5,818 nucleotides of DNA, from contig CALAFV010000491.1 in the NCBI GenBank assembly GCA_937891445.1, forward strand, positions 1 through 5,818. The letters run 5' to 3'. Each line of letters begins with the position of its first letter. The stretch's first letter is position 1. The notes beneath the pieces were generated by a model that searched no databases, was not told the origin of the DNA, and worked only from the letters and a program-made list of their open reading frames with translations. Below, in pieces: positions 1 to 4,214 of this stretch. Position numbers and translations under genes: made by a program. The DNA comes from an uncultured Phycisphaerales bacterium (GTDB taxonomy: Bacteria; Planctomycetota; Phycisphaerae; Phycisphaerales; UBA1924).

Positions 1-711
1 GCGCTGCGCCAGCCACCATCCCGCCGGCGCCGCGCCCACGACCACGACCAGCAGCACCGGCCCGTACCCGCGCACCAGGTCGCTCGCCCCCAGCACCGCC
101 TTCGTCAGCACCCCCAGTTCCATCTTCGAGAACATCGGCCGGAACATCGGGATCAGGATCCCGAAGATCGCCAGCAGCGCCGCCGCCCCGACGACCACCA
201 GCACGGCCGGGTAAATAAGGCTCCCGATGACCTTCCCGCGCAGGTCCGCCTGCGCCGTCAGGAAACGCCCCAGCCTCGCCAGCACCGCCTCGAGAAACCC
301 ACCCTTCTCTCCCGCCCGCACCATCGCCACATGAATGGGCGGAAACACCTCCGGCCGCTGTCCCATCGCCTCGGCCAGGTCCGTCCCCTCCGCCACCGCG
401 TCCGCCAGTTCCGCGAAGACCTTCGCCAGCCGCGGCGCCGACTTCTGGCTCCCCAGCAGCCGCAACCCCCGCAGCAGCGGCACCCCCGCCCGCAGCAGGT
501 CAGCCAGTTGCTCGTACGCCGTCGCCAGTTGCCGCGCCGACGCCACCCGTCGCCGCCGCACGCGCCGGCGTTCCTCCTCCGCCGCCAGCGCCACCGGCGT
601 GAGGTTCCGCGTCTCCAGTTCCGCCAGCACCGCCTGCTCGCTCGCCCCCGTGAGTACGCCGAGCACCCGCTCCCCCGTCGCCGTCAGTGCTGTGTATCTG
701 AAACTCGGCAT
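1..711 (-). CDS. gspF: Type II secretion / type IV pilus platform protein, GspF/PilC family (C-terminus outside window)
   Basis: This is the N-terminal 237 residues of a GspF/PilC polytopic inner-membrane protein, which family knowledge places at the base of the secretion or pilus machine in contact with the GspE/PilB ATPase. The frame runs off the window edge; the family is usually about 400 residues with two repeated domains, so only the first is seen. The start MPSFRYTALTATGERVLG is typical of the family. The first T2SSF domain spans about residues 58-180: a helical stretch (SARQLATAYEQLADLLRAGV), the conserved RAGEKGGFLEAVLARL segment (133-148), and IYPAVLVVV leading into a membrane segment (about 164-189). 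A second hydrophobic stretch follows at 217-235. An Arg-rich patch (48-56) precedes the domain. This is the first ATG after an in-frame stop; no well-placed Shine-Dalgarno is seen (a purine-rich AGCAGGA lies roughly 16 bases upstream). GspF versus PilC cannot be settled here. Codons mostly end in G. Confidence 0.93.
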   Translation of the reverse strand, partial: MPSFRYTALTATGERVLGVLTGASEQAVLAELETRNLTPVALAAEEERRRVRRRRVASARQLATAYEQLADLLRAGVPLLRGLRLLGSQKSAPRLAKVFAELADAVAEGTDLAEAMGQRPEVFPPIHVAMVRAGEKGGFLEAVLARLGRFLTAQADLRGKVIGSLIYPAVLVVVGAAALLAIFGILIPMFRPMFSKMELGVLTKAVLGASDLVRGYGPVLLVVVVGAAPAGWWLAQR

Positions 712-758
712 CGCGTGAAGCCCGGCATCCTGCTCAGCAGCGGCGGCCCATACTCATG

Positions 759-771
759 GCCCCGAAGGGGC
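759..771 (-). terminator. Small GC hairpin between peroxidase gene and gspF
   Basis: GCCCC-GAA-GGGGC on the plus strand forms a perfect 5-bp stem with a 3-base loop. Read in the direction of the two minus-strand genes, it lies 32 bases past the peroxidase stop and 48 bases before the gspF start; the RNA would read CCCCUUCGGGG, which can alternatively form a C(UUCG)G tetraloop with a shorter stem. No T tract follows, so it could be a weak terminator, an RNA stability element or chance in GC-rich DNA. The rest of the 91-base gap holds only an 11-base imperfect palindrome, CTGCTCAGCAG, at 730-740. Confidence 0.3.
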
Positions 772-802
772 GAAGGGCTTCCCCCTGCATCCTACAGCCC
801 CG

Positions 803-1438
803 TCACGCCCCCGCCTTCGTCTCTTCCTTCGTCCCCACCCCCAACAACTCATCGATCTTCTTCACCAGCGCCGGATCATCCGGCGTCGTCCGGGGGTCGA
901 ACTTCGCCACCACGTTCCCCTCCCGATCGACCAGATACTTCGTGAAGTCCCACGACGGCCCCCCGCCGATCGGCTCCGGCTGCGCCGCCAGTTGCTTGTA
1001 CAGCGGGTGCGCATCCTCCCCCTTCACGCTGATCTTCGACATCATCGGGAACGTCACGCCGTACGTCCCCGTGCAGAACTCCTTGATCTCCGCGTCCGTC
1101 CCCGGCTCCTGCTCCTTGAAGTTGTTCGCTGGGAACCCCAGGATCACCAGCCCGGCGTCCTTCTTCTCCTCGTACAACTTCTGGAGCCCCTCATACTGCT
1201 TGGTCAGCCCGCACTTGCTCGCGACGTTCACGATCATCACGACCTTGCCCTTGTACTTGGCAAGATCGACGTCGTTCCCATCGATGTCCCTGACCGTGTA
1301 CCCCAGCACATACGGCCCCTGCTTCACCTCCGCACCCTCAGGCTCCACGAAGACCGGCCGCCCCGCTCCGCCCATCACCCCCACGCCAGCCGCGGCCACA
1401 AACACCGGAAGCGCGATCACGCACGGGCAGATCTTCAT
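803..1438 (-). CDS. Exported Cys-type glutathione peroxidase (probably thioredoxin-dependent)
   Basis: This 211-residue protein belongs to the glutathione peroxidase family, which reduces H2O2 or lipid hydroperoxides. The start MKICPCVIALPVFVAAAG gives a probable Sec signal peptide (to about residue 26), so it likely acts outside the cytoplasm; the family domain covers about 43-200. The peroxidatic residue is an ordinary TGC cysteine, C76, in NVASKCGLT, not selenocysteine. The second tetrad residue, Gln, is Q110 in EQEPG. C122 in EFCTGTYGVTF matches the resolving Cys of yeast Gpx3-type enzymes, arguing for a 2-Cys, thioredoxin-using mechanism. The usual FPCNQF motif is FPANNF (102-107). Oddly, the conserved Trp-Asn pair is W163-D164. 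The ATG at 1438 is preceded by an AGGAG seven bases away and is followed immediately by the signal peptide, which rules out the much longer upstream open frame. It is divergent from the pterin gene and lies 91 bases before gspF; co-transcription with gspF is possible. Confidence 0.95.
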   Translation of the reverse strand: MKICPCVIALPVFVAAAGVGVMGGAGRPVFVEPEGAEVKQGPYVLGYTVRDIDGNDVDLAKYKGKVVMIVNVASKCGLTKQYEGLQKLYEEKKDAGLVILGFPANNFKEQEPGTDAEIKEFCTGTYGVTFPMMSKISVKGEDAHPLYKQLAAQPEPIGGGPSWDFTKYLVDREGNVVAKFDPRTTPDDPALVKKIDELLGVGTKEETKAGA

Positions 1439-1445
1439 GGCACGT

Positions 1446-1450
1446 CTCCT
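1446..1450 (-). promoter_or_regulatory. Ribosome binding site of the peroxidase gene
   Basis: CTCCT on the plus strand reads AGGAG on the minus strand, seven bases before the ATG at 1438. It fixes the peroxidase start and is the only clear Shine-Dalgarno sequence in the window. Confidence 0.8.
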
Positions 1451-1465
1451 GCACCACCCCGCCCA

Positions 1466-1471
1466 AGGATA
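1466..1471 (-). promoter_or_regulatory. Possible -10 box of the peroxidase gene
   Basis: AGGATA on the plus strand reads TATCCT on the minus strand, a 4/6 match to TATAAT with the key T-A...T positions kept. It would start transcription near 1458, leaving a leader of about 20 bases containing the AGGAG. No good -35 box is seen; a 10-base GC palindrome (1479-1488) occupies the region just upstream. Confidence 0.35.
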
Positions 1472-1534
1472 GCGGATCCCCGCGCGGGCCCACCGTCGCC
1501 CGTGCCTCATCCCTGGCCGCCCCCCGCCTCCACC

Positions 1535-1540
1535 TACACT
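1535..1540 (+). promoter_or_regulatory. -10 box of the pterin-synthase gene, implying a leaderless mRNA
   Basis: TACACT (within CTACACTT) ends six bases before the ATG at 1547. A sigma-70-type polymerase would begin at or next to the A of the ATG, giving an mRNA with essentially no leader; there is also no Shine-Dalgarno sequence. The same eight bases, CTACACTT, occur before the gspE gene. No convincing -35 box is visible. Confidence 0.5.
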
Positions 1541-1546
1541 TCCCCG

Positions 1547-2368
1547 ATGATCGAGCTCCGCCGCACAGTCCGCTTCTCGATCAACCCCCCCGCCCAGCCC
1601 GGCCCCGATCCCAACTCGGACCGCCCCACCAACTCCTTCGCCGCCTACCCCACCATGCGCGGCCTCGGCCGCCACTACGAACTCGAAGTCCGCTGCCGCG
1701 GCGAGATCGACCCCGCCACCGGCTACTTCATCGACATCAAGTCCATCGACCGCGCCACGCGCGAGGCCGCCATCCCCCGCATCGCCTCCGCCTGCGAGCG
1801 CGACCCGCACGCGGAACCGGCGACCGTCCTCCGCGATCTCTTCCCGCACCTCGCCGCCGCGCTCCAGCCCGCCCGCCTCGCGTCCGTCCGGTGGCTCCTC
1901 AGCCCGTACTACTCCGTCCAGATCGGAGCCGACGACATGTCCACCGCCCTCCTCCGCCAGCAGTTCGAGTTCGCCGCGGCCCACCGCCTCCACGTCCCCA
2001 CGCTCTCGGATGAGGAGAACCGCCGCCTCTTCGGCCGCTGCAACAACCCTTCCGGCCACGGCCACAACTACCGCATCGAGCCCTGCGTCGAGGTCCCCGT
2101 CGGCGCCGAGCGTCCCTTCACCCTCCTCGACCTCGAGCGCCTCACCAAGACCGCGGTCATCGACCGCTTCGACCACACCAACCTCAACACCGACACCGAA
2201 GAGTTCGGCGAGGGCCGCCCCGGCCGCCTGAATCCCTCCGTCGAGAACATCGCCCGCGTCTGCTTCGACCGCCTCGCCGCCGCCCTCGCCGCGAGCAATC
2301 TCCCGGGCAAACTCCGATCAGTCACCGTCTGGGAGACCGATAAGACATCCTGTACTTTCCCAGCCTGA
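1547..2368 (+). CDS. Tandem-domain 6-pyruvoyl-tetrahydropterin synthase / 6-carboxytetrahydropterin synthase (QueD-like)
   Basis: This 273-residue protein carries two PTPS/QueD T-fold domains, about twice the length of a normal single-domain enzyme. Domain 2 (about 131-273) looks fully active: zinc ligands H146 (AAAHRL), H171 and H173 (GHGHNY), catalytic C165 in CNNPSGHGHNY, the D209-H210 pair in FDHTNLN, the NPSVENIAR helix (229-237) and the pterin-anchoring E263 in VWETDKTS. The CNNP-GHGHNY form resembles eukaryotic PTPS as much as E. coli QueD, so whether the product is a tetrahydrobiopterin-type pterin or the queuosine precursor 6-carboxy-tetrahydropterin is open; both use 7,8-dihydroneopterin triphosphate. 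Domain 1 (about 1-128) retains the fold-like strand GRHYELEVRCRGEIDPATGY but has GLGRHY in place of GHGHNY and lacks the zinc and catalytic residues, so it is probably structural. The ATG at 1547 is chosen because a TACACT box lies just before it and homology begins at RRTVRFS. No queuosine or folate genes are adjacent. Confidence 0.9.
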   Translation: MIELRRTVRFSINPPAQPGPDPNSDRPTNSFAAYPTMRGLGRHYELEVRCRGEIDPATGYFIDIKSIDRATREAAIPRIASACERDPHAEPATVLRDLFPHLAAALQPARLASVRWLLSPYYSVQIGADDMSTALLRQQFEFAAAHRLHVPTLSDEENRRLFGRCNNPSGHGHNYRIEPCVEVPVGAERPFTLLDLERLTKTAVIDRFDHTNLNTDTEEFGEGRPGRLNPSVENIARVCFDRLAAALAASNLPGKLRSVTVWETDKTSCTFPA

Positions 2369-2395
2369 CAGCCCCTGCGGGCCGTCCGCTACACT
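2365..2395 (+). promoter_or_regulatory. Sigma-70-like promoter of gspE
   Basis: CTGACA at 2365-2370 (5/6 match to TTGACA) and TACACT at 2390-2395 are separated by 19 bases. The -35 box overlaps the TGA stop of the preceding gene. Transcription would start near 2402, giving a leader of about 40 bases. The -10 region shares CTACACTT with the promoter of the upstream gene. Confidence 0.5.
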
Positions 2396-2409
2396 TTGTT
2401 CTCCCACCT

Positions 2410-2437
2410 GTTTCCTGCGTTCTGTTTCCCGTTTCCT
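2410..2437 (+). repeat. Degenerate 7-base tandem repeat in the gspE leader
   Basis: Four consecutive heptads read GTTTCCT, GCGTTCT, GTTTCCC and GTTTCCT. Units 1 and 4 are identical and unit 3 differs by one base, while unit 2 is diverged. The block fills most of the predicted untranslated leader between the promoter and the ATG at 2443. It is pyrimidine-rich, likely unstructured as RNA, and contains no Shine-Dalgarno sequence. Confidence 0.6.
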
Positions 2438-2442
2438 CCCCA

Positions 2443-4113
2443 ATGGGCATCGCTGCACTTCTTCTCGACCGCGGTCTGATCACGCGCGAGCAGCTCGACG
2501 AGGTCCTCGCCGAGCAGCGCTCCAGCGGCGAGCGTCTCGACCGCCTCCTGGTCCGCAAGGGCCTGGTCTCTCAGAACCAGGTCCTCCAGGTCATCGGCGA
2601 CCAGTTCCAGATGCCCGTCGTCGATCTCCAGTCGATCGAGATCGACGACGCCGTCCTCCAGGCCCTTCCTCCCAAACTCGTCTTCCGCCAGAACTGCGTC
2701 CCCATCGCCCGCAACAACGACACGCTGACGATCGCCACAAGCGACCCCTTCGAACTCTCCGTCCTCGACGAACTCAAACTCCTCACCGGCTGCTCCATCG
2801 AGATCGTGCTCGCCGATGAGGAGGAACTCCGCAAGTTCATCCGCGAGCGCTACGGCGTCGGCGTGGACACCCTCGACGCCATGTCTGAGGGTCTCGGCGC
2901 CGCTCACGCCGACGTGAAGGCCGAGGGCGCCGACGAGGTCGAGCAGGCCCAGGAAGCCTCCGTCATCAAACTCGTCAACGATCTGCTCATCGAGGCGATC
3001 ACCGAGCGGGCCACCGACGTCCACATCGAGCCCTACGAGAAGACCCTCGCCGTCCGCTACCGCATCGACGGCGTCCTCCAGAAAGCCAACGTCCCCCCGA
3101 CGATCAACCGCTTCGCCGCCGCCATCATCTCCCGCCTCAAGATCATGGCGAACCTCAACATCGCGGAGAAGCGCCGCCCCCAGGACGGGCGCATCACCAT
3201 GCGCCACAAGGGCCAGGAGTACGACCTCCGCGTCAGCGTCATCCCCATGCTCTTCGGCGAGGGCGTCGTCCTCCGCGTCCTGAGCAAGACCGCCGTCCTG
3301 CTCAGCCTCGGCGACCTGGGCATGCCGCGGAACATCCTCGACGCATGGGACGCCCTCATCAACCGCCCCCACGGCATCCTTCTGGTCACCGGCCCCACCG
3401 GCTCCGGTAAGTCCACAACCCTCTACGCCTCCCTCAACCGCATCGTCTCCGACGAGGTGAAGGTCATCACCGTCGAGGACCCCGTCGAGTACCACGTCGC
3501 GGGCGTCAACCAGATCCAGGTGAACCACAAGGTCGGCCTCGACTTCGCCGCCGGCCTCCGCGCCATCCTCCGCCACGACCCCGACGTCGTCATGATCGGC
3601 GAGATCCGCGACAAGGAGACCGCCGAGACCGCCGTCCAGGCCTCCCTCACCGGCCACCTCGTCTTCAGCACCCTCCACACCAACGACGCCACCGGCGCGA
3701 CGACGCGCCTGCTCGACATGGGCGTCGAGCCCTTCCTCGTCTCCTCGTCCCTGGAGGGCGTCCTCGCACAGCGCCTCGTCCGCCGCGTCTGCCCCGAGTG
3801 CAGCACGACGTACACGCCGCAGCCCGACGACGTCCCCGAGTCCTTCGCCCTTCAGCCCGGCGAGACGCTCGTCAAGGGCGCCGGCTGCCGCGCCTGCCGC
3901 ACCACCGGCTACCGCGGCCGCGTCGGCATCTACGAACTCCTCCGCATCACCGACACCGCCCGCGACCAGATCATGCACCGCGTCAGCAGCCCCCAGATCG
4001 CCGCCAGCGCCGCCGCCGAGGGCGCCCTCTCCACCCTCCGCGCCGACGGCTTCTCAAAGGTCCGCGCCGGCATCACGACCCTCGAAGAAGTGATGCGTGC
4101 GCTGACGACCTGA
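2443..4113 (+). CDS. gspE: GspE/PilB-family secretion ATPase (type II secretion or type IV pilus assembly)
   Basis: This complete 556-residue cytoplasmic hexameric ATPase would power pseudopilus or pilus assembly through a GspF/PilC platform. The N-terminal MshEN-like domain (1 to about 62) has two repeats, one starting GIAALLLDRGLI and one ERLDRLLVRKGLV, followed by the rest of the GspE N-terminal region to about 137 and an Ala/Glu-rich linker (138-171). N2D follows (about 172-300), with DVHIEP (192-197) and VRYRIDG. The ATPase core has Walker A GPTGSGKST (317-325), the Asp box ITVEDPVEY (342-350), Walker B VVMIGEIRD with E387, and the His box TGHLVFSTLHTND (403-415). Four cysteines, C450, C453, C482 and C485 (CPEC and CRAC), form the zinc site usual in GspE/PilB. 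Length and motif order are normal and nothing is broken. The start is the ATG after the promoter and leader; there is no Shine-Dalgarno. It lies 74 bases after the pterin gene but has its own promoter. GspE versus PilB cannot be decided. Codons end mostly in C. Confidence 0.96.
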   Translation: MGIAALLLDRGLITREQLDEVLAEQRSSGERLDRLLVRKGLVSQNQVLQVIGDQFQMPVVDLQSIEIDDAVLQALPPKLVFRQNCVPIARNNDTLTIATSDPFELSVLDELKLLTGCSIEIVLADEEELRKFIRERYGVGVDTLDAMSEGLGAAHADVKAEGADEVEQAQEASVIKLVNDLLIEAITERATDVHIEPYEKTLAVRYRIDGVLQKANVPPTINRFAAAIISRLKIMANLNIAEKRRPQDGRITMRHKGQEYDLRVSVIPMLFGEGVVLRVLSKTAVLLSLGDLGMPRNILDAWDALINRPHGILLVTGPTGSGKSTTLYASLNRIVSDEVKVITVEDPVEYHVAGVNQIQVNHKVGLDFAAGLRAILRHDPDVVMIGEIRDKETAETAVQASLTGHLVFSTLHTNDATGATTRLLDMGVEPFLVSSSLEGVLAQRLVRRVCPECSTTYTPQPDDVPESFALQPGETLVKGAGCRACRTTGYRGRVGIYELLRITDTARDQIMHRVSSPQIAASAAAEGALSTLRADGFSKVRAGITTLEEVMRALTT

Positions 4114-4148
4114 TACCAAACCATTCACATCGAGCCCCACAAGACGGA

Positions 4149-4170
4149 GCCCGTCGCGCGAGCGACGGGC
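4149..4170. terminator. Hairpin between convergent genes, likely bidirectional terminator
   Basis: GCCCGTCGC-GCGA-GCGACGGGC is a perfect 9-bp stem. As plus-strand RNA the loop GCGA fits the stable GNRA class; as minus-strand RNA it is UCGC. It lies 35 bases after the gspE stop and 44 bases past the stop of the converging gene at 4215. No T tract follows in either direction, so it would be a non-canonical terminator or a 3'-end stabiliser. The remainder of the 101-base gap shows nothing else. Confidence 0.6.
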
Positions 4171-4214
4171 CGAACGTTCCCTCGCACCCTGACGCGCTCT
4201 CCAGCCATCCACCC

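Noticed and set aside
734..757. Seven-codon mini-ORF (MSMGRRC) upstream of gspF as a leader peptide
   Set aside because: It has no ribosome binding site and no regulatory codon run; likely chance.
331..945. Plus-strand open frames across gspF and the end of the peroxidase gene
   Set aside because: They encode Arg/Pro/Ser-rich sequence and are shadows of two well-supported minus-strand genes.
992..1546. Upstream extension of the pterin-synthase frame to 992
   Set aside because: It lies antisense to the peroxidase, is His/Arg/Pro-rich without family similarity, and precedes the promoter at 1535-1540.
1439..2176. Upstream extension of the peroxidase frame to 2176
   Set aside because: The extension is low-complexity, overlaps the pterin gene in antisense, and lies upstream of a good ribosome binding site and signal peptide at 1438.
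2389..3978. 529-codon open frame on the minus strand opposite gspE
   Set aside because: Its product is a low-complexity run of Asp, Glu, Gly, Ala and Val, the expected mirror of C-ending codons on the other strand, while gspE has every family motif.
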